From an uncultured Eubacteriales bacterium (GTDB lineage Bacteria > Bacillota > Clostridia > Lachnospirales > Lachnospiraceae), in the NCBI GenBank assembly GCA_949292785.1, contig CASFBK010000018.1, forward strand, positions 1 through 59,113: a DNA stretch of 59,113 nucleotides, in the 5' to 3' direction. The notes below the pieces were generated by a model. That model was not told the origin of the DNA, ran no database searches, and saw nothing but the letters and a program-made list of their open reading frames with translations. How positions within the stretch are numbered: the first letter of the stretch is position 1; every line of letters begins with the position of its first letter. Positions 1 to 8,970 of this stretch are shown here, piece by piece. The position numbers were made by a program, and so were the translations under genes.

Positions 1-950
1 CAGTAACCAGTATAGGAACAAATGCATTTTATGGATGTACATCATTAAAGAGTATAACAATTCCATCAAAGGTAACAACAATAGGAAGTGATGCATTTTG
101 TAATTGTACCTCTTTAAGTAGTGTAAGCTTTCCAGCAGGATTAAAAACCATAGGATATGAAGGATTTACAAACTGTAGTGCATTACAGCAGATAGTGATA
201 CCGAAAAAGGTAGAGGTAATAGGAGCACGCGCCTTTAATGGATGCAGCAGTCTTACAAAAGCAACTGTAAACTGTTCTAATGCAGAGTTTGGATTTAGTA
301 TTTTTGATGGTGCTTCTGCTCTGACAATATATGGATTAACGGGTTCAACAACAGAAACATATGCGAACAAAAATGAAATTCCATTTGTTTCTATCGGACA
401 TGCTTCCGGCTGGTTCACAGGAGCGGATGGGGAATTGCGTTTCTATGATGATAATGGAAATATGGTGACAAATCAGTTTGCCTTTGATGGTACGTATACT
501 TATTATTTGCAGGCAGATGGTAGCCCAATGAAGGACAAATTGACTTACCATCCGGATGGAGTACATATTATTTATCTGGATAGTGATGGGCATGAGGTGT
601 TTAATAGTTTCCAATACTGCCCAAGTGTAGGATATACTTGCTATTTTGATTCTCAGGGCTATTTGTACAAGGATCAGATTACATTTGTCGGAGATAAAGT
701 TTATTACTTAAATGGAAATGGAGCGTTAGAGAATAGCGGGTGGTTCCAGTTTGCAAATGGTGTGGACTATGGATTTGCAAATGGGGATGGAACTTTAAAT
801 ACAAGTGGATTTTCTTATGACCCATGGGGAAGAGTCGTATTCTATCATTGGAATGGAATGGTGGCTCGCGGATTGATTACAGATGGAGCATATTATTATT
901 TAATGGATGAAACAGACGGACATTATCTGGGAAGTTTTCCGGTAAACTGA
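1..950 (+). CDS. BspA-like leucine-rich-repeat surface protein, 5' end outside the window
   Basis: The frame is open from base 3 to the TGA at 948-950, so the start and signal peptide lie upstream of the window. The first ~100 codons encode BspA/LRR_5 type repeats of the form IGxxAFxxCxSLxxIxIPxxV. The last ~165 residues form an aromatic and glycine-rich module with repeated YTYYLQADG / YTCYFDSQG / GWFQFANG units, ending GHYLGSFPVN. This resembles choline- or glucan-binding cell wall repeats. The same module ends the next gene and occurs in two more nearby genes. A GTG at 195 could be read as a start, but the LRR reading frame continues upstream of it. The next gene begins 16 nt downstream behind a strong RBS, so the two are probably co-transcribed. 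Likely a non-covalently wall-bound adhesin; the ligand is unknown. Confidence 0.85.
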   Translation, partial: VTSIGTNAFYGCTSLKSITIPSKVTTIGSDAFCNCTSLSSVSFPAGLKTIGYEGFTNCSALQQIVIPKKVEVIGARAFNGCSSLTKATVNCSNAEFGFSIFDGASALTIYGLTGSTTETYANKNEIPFVSIGHASGWFTGADGELRFYDDNGNMVTNQFAFDGTYTYYLQADGSPMKDKLTYHPDGVHIIYLDSDGHEVFNSFQYCPSVGYTCYFDSQGYLYKDQITFVGDKVYYLNGNGALENSGWFQFANGVDYGFANGDGTLNTSGFSYDPWGRVVFYHWNGMVARGLITDGAYYYLMDETDGHYLGSFPVN

Positions 951-966
951 TTAGGAGGAGATTAAT

Positions 967-2859
967 ATGAAGAAGAGAATGATAAAAGCATTGGCTGCGG
1001 GAACCTGTATGGGAGTATTACTTTTTTCTGTTGAAAATCAAACAGTATTTGCGGAAGAAACAAATAGCCTGATGATGGAGTCTCAGACTTATGCGGCGGG
1101 AACAATCGTCATTTCATCGGCAGAAGATTTTGTAGCATGCATCAGTGGGGATACATTGTATCAAAACTATATTCTTACTAATGATATCGATATCAGCTCC
1201 TATGTTGGAAGCATTGCTGGAAAGAACTTAAATGGAACCTTTGATGGAAATGGACATACTATCTATGGTCTGCAAGGCGAACAGGGATTGTTTAATTATG
1301 TTTATACAGCAGGAACCGTAAAAAACCTAACAGTGGACGGTACACTGAATGTAAATAGTGCTTCCTTTAAGGATGTTGCTGGAATCTGCCAGCATAATTC
1401 CGGAACTATTGAAAATTGCGTCAACAGCGTAGATATTAACGTTACCGGATATCCGAATCAAGTGGGAGGAATTGCAAGTCAGAATGCGGGAGTAATTACA
1501 GGATGTAAGAATGAGGGAAACCTTACAGGTAATCTGAGCGCGGTAGGAGGAATTGCCGCACTTAACGGAGGAATCTTGGTTTCAGATTGCAAAAATACAG
1601 GGAATATTACAATTCGCGGTACAGGGGAATCTTCTTATGTGGCAGGTGGAATCATTGGATCAGAAATATTTTATGGTGTGGCAGGTGAGGAATTCGAACT
1701 TAAAAATTGTACGAATTCCGGAACGATTCAAATGGACAAAAGTACACCTTATGGTGGTAGCTTGGGCGGAATTGTCGGAGAGTCAAATGTGAAAAGAGAC
1801 AATACAGTTTCTAAAATTACGAACTGTGCAAATACGGGAAAAATATCCGGGAATGGACAACTGGGGGGAGTCGTTGGAAAGCTGGCAGTGGATGGAGGCG
1901 GAGGCATTAATGGAGTTTATGCGCCCCATTCTGGAAATGTTATTATGGAAAATTGTTGGAATGCAGGCACAATTATTGCCCAGTATTCTGAGAAAGAGCT
2001 AATGTGTAACGTGGGCGGAATTTGTGGATGGATAATGATTGGAGCTGAAAATAGTGGTACTATTTATGTGAAAGACAGCTGCAATGTTGGAAGCTTGTAT
2101 AAAGAAGCCGGGGTAGAAAGATATGATGATTTTGGTGGTATTGCAAGTCTTTTGTGGAATGGTGCAAGCGAGCAGGGAATTACGAATGCATATATTTTCA
2201 TAGAAAATTGTAAGAATAAAGGATATATAGATGATAGTGTTAGTAACAAATCTACGCATGTAGCAACAACACAGGGAACCAATATGGCAATAACGGGATG
2301 CGATTATAATGGAGAAACTTATAAAACTGATGTGGACGGAACAATACATGGTTATTATGCAGATGGAAGTAATATGATAAATCAGTTTGTGTTTGATGGA
2401 AGATACACCTATTATTTTCAGGCAGATGGAACTGCAATGAGAGACCGGCTGACTTATCATCCGGATGGGGAACATATTATTTATTTTGATTCGTTTGGAC
2501 ATGAAGTATTTACTGATTTTCAGTATTGTCCGAGCGTGGGCTATACCTGCTATTTTGATTCACAGGGATACATCTATAAGGACCAGATTACATTTGTAGG
2601 AGATAAGACATATTACTTAAATGCAAACGGAAAAATGGAAGATGCAGGATGGTTTCAGTTCGCGAATGGCAGAGATTTTGGTTATGCAAATGCGGATGGT
2701 ACTTTGATGGATGATGGTTGGGGCTATGATCCATACGGCAGAGTGGTCTTTTATCATTGGAATGGTATGGTAGCACGTGGTCTGATTACAGATGGTGTAT
2801 GGTATTACAGTATGGATATGACAGACGGACATTACTTGGGAAGTTTTCCGGTAAATTAA
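967..2859 (+). CDS. Secreted GLUG-repeat protein with C-terminal wall-binding-like module
   Basis: 630 residues. A basic start (MKKRMIKA) plus a hydrophobic stretch ending VFAEE is a signal peptide of about 29 residues. Residues ~75-440 carry repeats such as GTFDGNGHTIYGL, GGIA and NxGTI/NxGNIT with spaced Asn-Cys pairs, typical of GLUG-motif beta-helical surface proteins of gut bacteria. Residues ~468-630 are the conserved aromatic module shared with the preceding gene (nearly identical in YCPSVGYTCYFDSQGY and FYHWNGMVARGLITDG). The start has AGGAGGAG 6 nt upstream. No LPxTG-type sorting signal is visible, so attachment is probably through the C-terminal module. Role as adhesin or glycan binder is inference from domain type. 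Confidence 0.85.
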   Translation: MKKRMIKALAAGTCMGVLLFSVENQTVFAEETNSLMMESQTYAAGTIVISSAEDFVACISGDTLYQNYILTNDIDISSYVGSIAGKNLNGTFDGNGHTIYGLQGEQGLFNYVYTAGTVKNLTVDGTLNVNSASFKDVAGICQHNSGTIENCVNSVDINVTGYPNQVGGIASQNAGVITGCKNEGNLTGNLSAVGGIAALNGGILVSDCKNTGNITIRGTGESSYVAGGIIGSEIFYGVAGEEFELKNCTNSGTIQMDKSTPYGGSLGGIVGESNVKRDNTVSKITNCANTGKISGNGQLGGVVGKLAVDGGGGINGVYAPHSGNVIMENCWNAGTIIAQYSEKELMCNVGGICGWIMIGAENSGTIYVKDSCNVGSLYKEAGVERYDDFGGIASLLWNGASEQGITNAYIFIENCKNKGYIDDSVSNKSTHVATTQGTNMAITGCDYNGETYKTDVDGTIHGYYADGSNMINQFVFDGRYTYYFQADGTAMRDRLTYHPDGEHIIYFDSFGHEVFTDFQYCPSVGYTCYFDSQGYIYKDQITFVGDKTYYLNANGKMEDAGWFQFANGRDFGYANADGTLMDDGWGYDPYGRVVFYHWNGMVARGLITDGVWYYSMDMTDGHYLGSFPVN

Positions 2860-2965
2860 GCGTATAGCAGTATCCGGAGATAGATAAACTGAATAGGGAA
2901 TTTAGGATTCAACTGGGATTCAAATTTCCTGACTGTTAGGTACTATGAAAGAGAGAGGTAAATAT

Positions 2966-4117
2966 ATGAAAAAATATGTTAGAGGGCTATTGGTGGCATT
3001 AGTGGTTATGAGCATGTGTCTAACTGCAAAGACTACTGTAAATGCTGAGGAAGATGTTAAAGCAGCTAGTGGACGTACCGTGCCATATTATGATTATACG
3101 AAAAGTGGCGGTGTATGGAATGGGATTAATTATTATTTGCCAAATGGAATAAAGGTAACAGATGCTTTTTTCTTTGATGGAAGCTATACATATTACTTGC
3201 AATCAGATGGTTCCCCAATGAAAGACAGGTTGACTTATCATCCGGATGGAAATCACATAATATATTTTGATTCAAATGGGCATGAAGTTTTTAATAGATT
3301 TCAATATTGCCCAAGTGTAGGATATACTTGTTATTTTGATTCAAACGGATATTTGTATAAAGATAAGATAACGTTTGTAGGTAATGAGGTGTATTATTTA
3401 AATGCAAACGGAAAAATGGAAGATGCAGGATGGTTTCAGTTTGCAAATGGAGTGGATTATGGGTGTGCTAACTGGGATGGAACTTTGAATACTGGTGGAT
3501 TTTCCTATGATCCGTGGGGAAGAGTTGTATTTTACCATTGGAACGGAATGGTGGCAAGAGGATTAATTACAGATGGAACCTATAATTATAATATGGATGC
3601 AACAGATGGACATTATTTAGGACAGTTTCAGCATGTCCATAATTTAACAGCAGCAACATGTACAGAGGGAAGTATGTGTCTTGATTGCGGATTAAATGTA
3701 AGTGAGGCATTAGGACATAATTGGAACAATAACTTTTATTGTGAACGGTGTGGAGAATATGAATACAAGGTGTATTTTGATGATGGATATCCATTTGAAG
3801 TGAATTATGTGAGCTATTCTGGAAGAATATATTCTACAGTAGAAATAACTAATATAGAATATCAATTATCAAGAAATTATGATGGTACAATGAATGTGAA
3901 GTTATATTTTGATGGTATTAAAACGTACGATTATAAAGGAAGTAATAATAGTGCATCATCATATTTTAATTGTAAACTGTATAAAGGGGATACCGTAGTT
4001 GCTAGTACAATGATTGGAACACCATTATTGATGGAGGGAGAATATTTTGAAGATGAGAGCGCATATTTTTGGTCATTGCCGCCTGGGGATTATACAATTA
4101 AATTACTAGATAGATAG
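2966..4117 (+). CDS. Secreted protein with wall-binding-like module and C-terminal HxH/CxxC region
   Basis: 383 residues from the ATG at 2966. An ATG at 2945 is in frame, but the RBS-like AGAGAGG (2952-2958) sits correctly only for 2966. The signal peptide is MKKYVRGLLVALVV...TTVNAEE. Residues ~55-215 are the shared aromatic module. Unlike its relatives the protein continues for ~165 residues: first an HVHNLTAATCTEGSMCLDCG...LGHNW...CERCG stretch, a Cys/His pattern common in clostridial secreted proteins and possibly metal-binding, then a beta-rich domain ending PPGDYTIKLLDR. The module here is internal, so it is not strictly C-terminal. The function of the last domain is not recognised. Confidence 0.8.
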   Translation: MKKYVRGLLVALVVMSMCLTAKTTVNAEEDVKAASGRTVPYYDYTKSGGVWNGINYYLPNGIKVTDAFFFDGSYTYYLQSDGSPMKDRLTYHPDGNHIIYFDSNGHEVFNRFQYCPSVGYTCYFDSNGYLYKDKITFVGNEVYYLNANGKMEDAGWFQFANGVDYGCANWDGTLNTGGFSYDPWGRVVFYHWNGMVARGLITDGTYNYNMDATDGHYLGQFQHVHNLTAATCTEGSMCLDCGLNVSEALGHNWNNNFYCERCGEYEYKVYFDDGYPFEVNYVSYSGRIYSTVEITNIEYQLSRNYDGTMNVKLYFDGIKTYDYKGSNNSASSYFNCKLYKGDTVVASTMIGTPLLMEGEYFEDESAYFWSLPPGDYTIKLLDR

Positions 4118-4140
4118 TATTTTGTTATATGAAAATGTAT

Positions 4141-4180
4141 AAGAATCATGCATGATAATATGTCATGCATGATTCTTGAT
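4141..4180 (+). terminator. 15-bp perfect hairpin after the third surface gene
   Basis: Bases 4141-4155 and 4163-4177 are perfect inverted repeats (AAGAATCATGCATGA) around a 7-nt loop, followed by GATTTTG. It lies 23 nt after the stop codon at 4117. The T-tract is weak, so this may be a transcript-end stabiliser or an inefficient terminator. Confidence 0.55.
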
Positions 4181-4213
4181 TTTGCAAGAAAATTGTAAAT
4201 TTATGGAATGTAG

Positions 4214-4242
4214 TTGAATGTGAAAAAAAGGGGTGGTATACT
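4214..4242 (+). promoter_or_regulatory. Promoter of the amidase/glucosaminidase gene
   Basis: TTGAAT at 4214-4219, a 17-bp spacer, and TATACT at 4237-4242 preceded by TGG, giving an extended -10. The spacer holds an A-run and a G-run. It lies 53 nt before the start codon of the next gene. Confidence 0.75.
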
Positions 4243-4295
4243 AGGATAGTATTACGAATTTGATAAGTAAGTGAAAGGTAGGGCAGGAAGGCAGA

Positions 4296-7200
4296 ATGAA
4301 AAAAAGAGCGAAAAAAATAATATCTATGATATTGACAGCGTTGGTTGTTACAACTACTGTGCCGATACAGCCGGTTATGGCAGCAGAACCGGAGATATCG
4401 CGACAGGAGGAAACGGTTGAGCCGGAAGTGCAATCAAAGGAATCCCAGCAGGAGGAAACAGTTGAGTCGGAAGTGCAGGCAGAGGAATCCCAGCAGGAGA
4501 TAAATGTGGAACCAGAAGCGCAAGCAGAGAAAACTGTGGGAGATCCGGAGATACAAGCAGAGAAAACTGTGGAAGATCCGGAGATACAAGCAGAAAACTC
4601 TATTGTAGATGAGGCTAAAGATGCAGCAATCGGTTATGTTGTTGTAGCGGAACCGTACATAGGATTGAATGAAACACAAAATATTCTGGTTGGACTTGGC
4701 GAGGATAACACAGATATCCAAAATCCTGTACTTAACGTAGTGCGAGAAGAGGATGGAGCAGTCTTTCAGATACCGCTAAGTAAGCAGGATGGAAGTGCAT
4801 TTCTGTTTACGAAACAGTATGCCCAGGATGCGGAGAGCGGAACCTATCGACTTGAGAGTATTACATATGCAAGCAATGGCGCAGAAGTGACCAAGGGGTT
4901 CGCAGAAGCAGGGTTTGATATTCGTTATGGTGTAAATAAGGAAGTAGAGACCAATCCGGATGCAGTTGTCAGTGAAGAAGACGGTGCGGTGGACTTGGAT
5001 ATCGTAACGATTGATGAAAATGGAAATACGACATCTCAGAATACCATCGGGGAAGCTTTAGAAGAAGCAGGCAGCAGTGACGGATTAAACGGAAGGGCAA
5101 AAGCTGCATCTGGCAATGTGGTAGTAGTTTTAGATCCGGGACATGATAATACACATGCAGGAGCAAGTGGAAATGGATTGCGTGAGGAAACACTAAATTT
5201 AAAGATTGCACAGTATTGTAAAGAAGAACTGGAGCAGTATGCAGGTGTCACCGTATATATGACAAGAGACGATAGCGGAAATTGTCCATATCCTGGAACA
5301 ACATCTACGATTTGCAATGCCAATCGTGTGGCATTTGCAAAAAGTGTAGGAGCGAATGTTTATGTAAGTATTCATATTAACTCAACTAGCGGCTCGTCTA
5401 CTACCGCAAATGGAGCACAGGTTTATTATCCGAATGGAAACTATAATGCGGCTGTAGGTAGTCAGGGAAAACAGCTTGCTAGCATTATAGAAGAAAAACT
5501 GGTGGCTTTAGGATTAAATGAAAGAGGAATTACAATCAGAAATTCTGAAGATGGCACAACCTATCCGGATGGTTCTTTGGCAGATTATTATGGTGTTATC
5601 AAAAGAAGTAAGGAAGTAGGAATTCCGGCAGTTATTGTAGAACACGCATTTATTAATAATAGTAATGATGTAAATAACTTTTTAAATAGTGATGAGAAAC
5701 TGAAAAAGTTAGGTGTGGCAGATGCAACTGCTATTGCAGAATATTTTGGTTTGTCTAAGAGTAATTTGGATTTGAGAGGAATCTGCTATATATATGGTAA
5801 TAGTGGAATTGATGTTGGTGTAGATTACGCTACAAATGGAAGCAATATCCGTTTTAAGTGGCTTGCTTATAATCTGGATACCCAGCAGTGGTCATCAATT
5901 AGTGACTGGTATGGTGGAAACTGGGCAACTTGGCAGCCGGAACCGGGAAATTATTGGCTTCAGGTTCAGGCAATCACAGATGAAGGATATTCGGCTAGTT
6001 ATACGATTGCGTTTCATGTAGACAAGAACTATTCACCATATGCAGTAAATATATCGGGGATTTGTTATCAGTACCAGGAGAATGGAATTGATATTGGGGT
6101 AGGATATGATAGTAATGACAAAAATTTACAGTTTAAATGGCTTTCCTACAATCTGGATACGCAACAGTGGGAAACGATTAGTGACTGGTATGGTGGAAAC
6201 TGGGCAACTTGGAAAGCGAAGCCAGGAAACTACTGGCTACAGGTTCAGGTAAAAAATTCAATTAACCAGATAGAATCTTATACAATTTGTTTTTATAATG
6301 ACAAGAATTATGTTACAGAGCCATTGACTTTGGATGGAATTGCATATGTAGTAAATGAGGAATGCATAGATATTGGTGCGGCATATACGGCTACACAGTC
6401 TGGAACAGAGTTTCGGTGGATGTCCTATAATTTGGATACTCAGCAGTGGAAGACTATTTCTGACTGGAACGGTGGAAACTGGACAAACTGGTATCCAGAG
6501 CCGGGAAATTATTGGCTTCATGTAGAGGCAAGAACGAAAGATGGAATCGTGAAGGATTATACTGTTTGCTTTGCAGTGCAAAAGGATTACTCTAAAAAAG
6601 GAATCGATATCACTGGTATTTGTGTACTCCAGGAGAATATCGGTATTAATATCGGGGTTGCATACGAAACAAAAGCATCAAATGTAAAGTTTAAATATAG
6701 CATATATGATCTGAATAATCAGGTGTGGAGTGAGCTTGCCGGATGGACAGGGGCAAATTGGGTGACATGGTATCCGGAATCTGGTTCCTATTGGATTTAT
6801 GTAGAGGCAGTAACGGAGGATGGAGTTACTGCCGATAAATGTATTGGATATGTGGTAGATTCCAGATATGGAATCATGGGAACTAGCAATACAACGGTGG
6901 AGCAGATGGTAAAGTATTACAATGCTAATCAGGCGTATCCGGTTTTTTATCAGAACTCAGATGCTCCTACCATAGAAGATTTTTGCCGGATATACTTGGA
7001 AGAGTGTGAGGCAGAAGGTGTAAGAGCGGAGGTTGCCTTTTGTCAGGCAATGAAAGAAACGGGATTTTTGCGTTTTGGTGGCGATGTGGATATATCACAA
7101 TTTAATTTTGCCGGATTAGGAGCAACCGGAAATGGAGTTTCAGGGAATTCTTTTAGTAGTGTGAGAGAAGGAATTCGGGCGCAGGTGCAACATTTAAAGG

Positions 7201-7433
7201 CATATGCATCAACAGAACCGTTAAAAAATGCATGCGTGGATCCAAGGTTTGGATATGTAAGGAGAGGAACCGCACCTTATGTAGAATGGCTTGGAATACA
7301 GGAAAATCCATATACCACATGGAAAGTAGAAGATGGAGTAACGAAAGTAGATGTGGGATGTGGCTGGGCGACAGCTAAGAATTATGGATATAGTATAAAG
7401 AAAGACTATATGACAAAATTATTCTCCTATTAG
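4296..7433 (+). CDS. Secreted bifunctional wall hydrolase: N-acetylmuramoyl-L-alanine amidase plus glucosaminidase
   Basis: 1045 residues. Signal peptide to about residue 30 (...QPVMAAEPE), then a Glu-rich, internally repeated linker (30-110) and a beta-rich domain (~115-245). Residues ~275-490 are an Amidase_3 zinc amidase with VLDPGHD, LREETLN, VSIHINS and VIVEHAF, the usual His/Glu/His/Glu set. Residues ~495-870 hold four ~85-residue repeats, each with FKWLxYNLDTQQW, SDWYGGNWATW and PGNYWLQV (the fourth diverged). The C-terminus (~875-1045) has the glucosaminidase pattern with FCQAMKETGFLRFGG and FNFAGLGATG. Both activities cut peptidoglycan at the cell surface, in stem-peptide linkage and glycan strand respectively. 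The ATG has an AGGAAGG RBS. It is monocistronic, with its own promoter and a bidirectional terminator. Confidence 0.9.
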   Translation: MKKRAKKIISMILTALVVTTTVPIQPVMAAEPEISRQEETVEPEVQSKESQQEETVESEVQAEESQQEINVEPEAQAEKTVGDPEIQAEKTVEDPEIQAENSIVDEAKDAAIGYVVVAEPYIGLNETQNILVGLGEDNTDIQNPVLNVVREEDGAVFQIPLSKQDGSAFLFTKQYAQDAESGTYRLESITYASNGAEVTKGFAEAGFDIRYGVNKEVETNPDAVVSEEDGAVDLDIVTIDENGNTTSQNTIGEALEEAGSSDGLNGRAKAASGNVVVVLDPGHDNTHAGASGNGLREETLNLKIAQYCKEELEQYAGVTVYMTRDDSGNCPYPGTTSTICNANRVAFAKSVGANVYVSIHINSTSGSSTTANGAQVYYPNGNYNAAVGSQGKQLASIIEEKLVALGLNERGITIRNSEDGTTYPDGSLADYYGVIKRSKEVGIPAVIVEHAFINNSNDVNNFLNSDEKLKKLGVADATAIAEYFGLSKSNLDLRGICYIYGNSGIDVGVDYATNGSNIRFKWLAYNLDTQQWSSISDWYGGNWATWQPEPGNYWLQVQAITDEGYSASYTIAFHVDKNYSPYAVNISGICYQYQENGIDIGVGYDSNDKNLQFKWLSYNLDTQQWETISDWYGGNWATWKAKPGNYWLQVQVKNSINQIESYTICFYNDKNYVTEPLTLDGIAYVVNEECIDIGAAYTATQSGTEFRWMSYNLDTQQWKTISDWNGGNWTNWYPEPGNYWLHVEARTKDGIVKDYTVCFAVQKDYSKKGIDITGICVLQENIGINIGVAYETKASNVKFKYSIYDLNNQVWSELAGWTGANWVTWYPESGSYWIYVEAVTEDGVTADKCIGYVVDSRYGIMGTSNTTVEQMVKYYNANQAYPVFYQNSDAPTIEDFCRIYLEECEAEGVRAEVAFCQAMKETGFLRFGGDVDISQFNFAGLGATGNGVSGNSFSSVREGIRAQVQHLKAYASTEPLKNACVDPRFGYVRRGTAPYVEWLGIQENPYTTWKVEDGVTKVDVGCGWATAKNYGYSIKKDYMTKLFSY
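4522..4587 (+). repeat. Two tandem 33-bp repeats inside the hydrolase linker
   Basis: Units 4522-4554 and 4555-4587 differ at one base and encode QAEKTVGDPEI and QAEKTVEDPEI. A partial third unit follows, and a looser 45-bp repeat precedes them. Such repeats are prone to length change by slippage, so linker length may vary between strains. Confidence 0.85.
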
Positions 7434-7482
7434 CATAAAAAAGTGAAAAATGAAGAAAAGAAATATTTTCTTCATGATAACG

Positions 7483-7520
7483 AAAAAGTGCTGTGCTAAA
7501 AAGCAACAGCACTTTTTTCG
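7483..7520. terminator. Bidirectional terminator between convergent genes
   Basis: GTGCTGT (7488-7494) pairs with ACAGCAC (7506-7512), flanked by an A-run on the left and a T-run on the right, so it works on both strands. It serves the hydrolase gene and the minus-strand gene at 7525-8688. A second hairpin (7450-7459 with 7466-7475) precedes it. Confidence 0.85.
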
Positions 7521-7524
7521 TATA

Positions 7525-8688
7525 TTATTTTACCGGAAACTGTCCGATATAGTGTCCGTCTGTTTCGTCCATGTAATAATAGTTAATACCATCTGTAATG
7601 AGTCCTCTAGCGACCATTCCATTCCAATGGTAGAAGACAGTTCTTCCCTGGGAATCTTTTCCCCAACAATTTGTGATAAGAGAACCGTCAGTGTTTGCAT
7701 ATCCATAGTCAAGACCATTTGTAAATTTGAACCAGCCATTTTGTTCTAATGCACCATTATTGTTTAAATAATAGGTCTTATCTCCAATGAAAGTGATTTG
7801 GTCTTTGTAAAGATAGCCGTCGGAACCAAAGTAGCAAGTATATTGGACTTCAGGGCAATAGTGAAAATTGGAGAATATCTCATGACCATTTTCATCAAAG
7901 TAAACAAGATGTATTCCATCCGGATGGTAGGCAAAAGTATTTTTCATTGGTGTGCCGCTGTATTGGAGAAAATAAGTATATGTTCCATCATAGAAAAAAG
8001 CATCATGGACATGGTCGCCATCAGGAAGAAAATAGTGTATTTCCCCGTTTTGGTCTATTTTGATTTCACCACCATCTTTTGTAATATCATAGTGAGGTAA
8101 GATACGGTAACTAGGATTAAATTCAGTCGCAGCCTGTGGTGCACAAACGATGGTAAAATCACCTATAGTTAAATCAGTTGCTTCTGCATATTCTTGCGAT
8201 GCAGGTTTGGAATTACTGATAAGGTATGCATTTTTACCATTTTCATCGGTTACCACAATTTCAAACAGTTCCCATGTGCCGGCAGCGGCATTTGAAGGAA
8301 TGACAGTTTTAATGGTCCATAGATTCGTTTGTGGATTATAGTCTTTTTCTTTTGTAGCATAGCAGTTTTTGTATCCGTAACTTCCGTCTATTGTATAATA
8401 GGAAAATTCAAATTTAATCTGTTCTGCGTGTTCAGCCTGAAAAGTAGTATAAATAATGTCCTTTGGTTTTGCATATTTTGTACCTATTTTAATCGAAGAT
8501 ACATCAACAGAACCTAATGCACCCGGTTCACTTAAAGAAGCACCAACAGAATTATTCATAACAGAGATTTCCGTTGCCAATGCAGAAGTTGGAGAAGTAA
8601 CATTAATAGCAACAATTGTGGTGATGCAGGCAAGCGAAAAAGAAATTGCCTGTTTTAAAACATTAGATATCAATTTTTTTCTTTTCAT
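7525..8688 (-). CDS. Secreted Ig-like protein with C-terminal wall-binding-like module
   Basis: 387 residues on the minus strand with an AAGGGGAT RBS. Signal peptide MKRKKLISNVLKQ...SALATE. Residues ~60-190 form a beta-rich region with KPKDIIYTTFQAEH...IKFEFSYYT and TWELFEIVVTDENGKN, like the Ig-type domains of clostridial surface proteins. Residues ~225-387 are the aromatic module found in three other genes here (FYHWNGMVARGLITDG...DETDGHYIGQFPVK). It is more diverged from the other three than they are from each other, which fits an older duplication. It is the only member on the opposite strand. No sorting signal is seen. Confidence 0.85.
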   Translation of the reverse strand: MKRKKLISNVLKQAISFSLACITTIVAINVTSPTSALATEISVMNNSVGASLSEPGALGSVDVSSIKIGTKYAKPKDIIYTTFQAEHAEQIKFEFSYYTIDGSYGYKNCYATKEKDYNPQTNLWTIKTVIPSNAAAGTWELFEIVVTDENGKNAYLISNSKPASQEYAEATDLTIGDFTIVCAPQAATEFNPSYRILPHYDITKDGGEIKIDQNGEIHYFLPDGDHVHDAFFYDGTYTYFLQYSGTPMKNTFAYHPDGIHLVYFDENGHEIFSNFHYCPEVQYTCYFGSDGYLYKDQITFIGDKTYYLNNNGALEQNGWFKFTNGLDYGYANTDGSLITNCWGKDSQGRTVFYHWNGMVARGLITDGINYYYMDETDGHYIGQFPVK

Positions 8689-8926
8689 AAATCTTATCCC
8701 CTTTTGTCTTTTTTTAAAATGTATTTTCGTTATAATTCAGTAATAAAATAATGAATAGTTTTATTTTATATTATTTCAGAGTAAATGGCAACAATATTGT
8801 TATCTCGGGGAGTAAAGTGTAGTGTCAGTATGATAGTATTGCTGAAATAGAAAAAGCGTATATAATGATATATAGCGGACTCTGCATATTTATTAAATAT
8901 TTTGGGTAGATAATAATATAATTTTA

Positions 8927-8935
8927 TGCTAAAAT
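8927..8935 (+). promoter_or_regulatory. Possible extended -10 promoter for the first large glycosyltransferase
   Basis: TGC followed by TAAAAT at 8930-8935, 35 nt before the ATG at 8971. No good -35 hexamer is seen at 16-18 bp. The divergent intergenic region 8689-8970 is very AT-rich and contains a perfect 12-bp palindrome at 8790-8801. Confidence 0.4.
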
Positions 8936-8970
8936 GGCAATGGTTTATAGATTGAAATGGAGAAATTAAA

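Noticed and set aside
195-950. Complete gene starting at the GTG at 195
   Set aside because: LRR repeats continue in frame to the first bases of the window, so the gene is cut by the edge.
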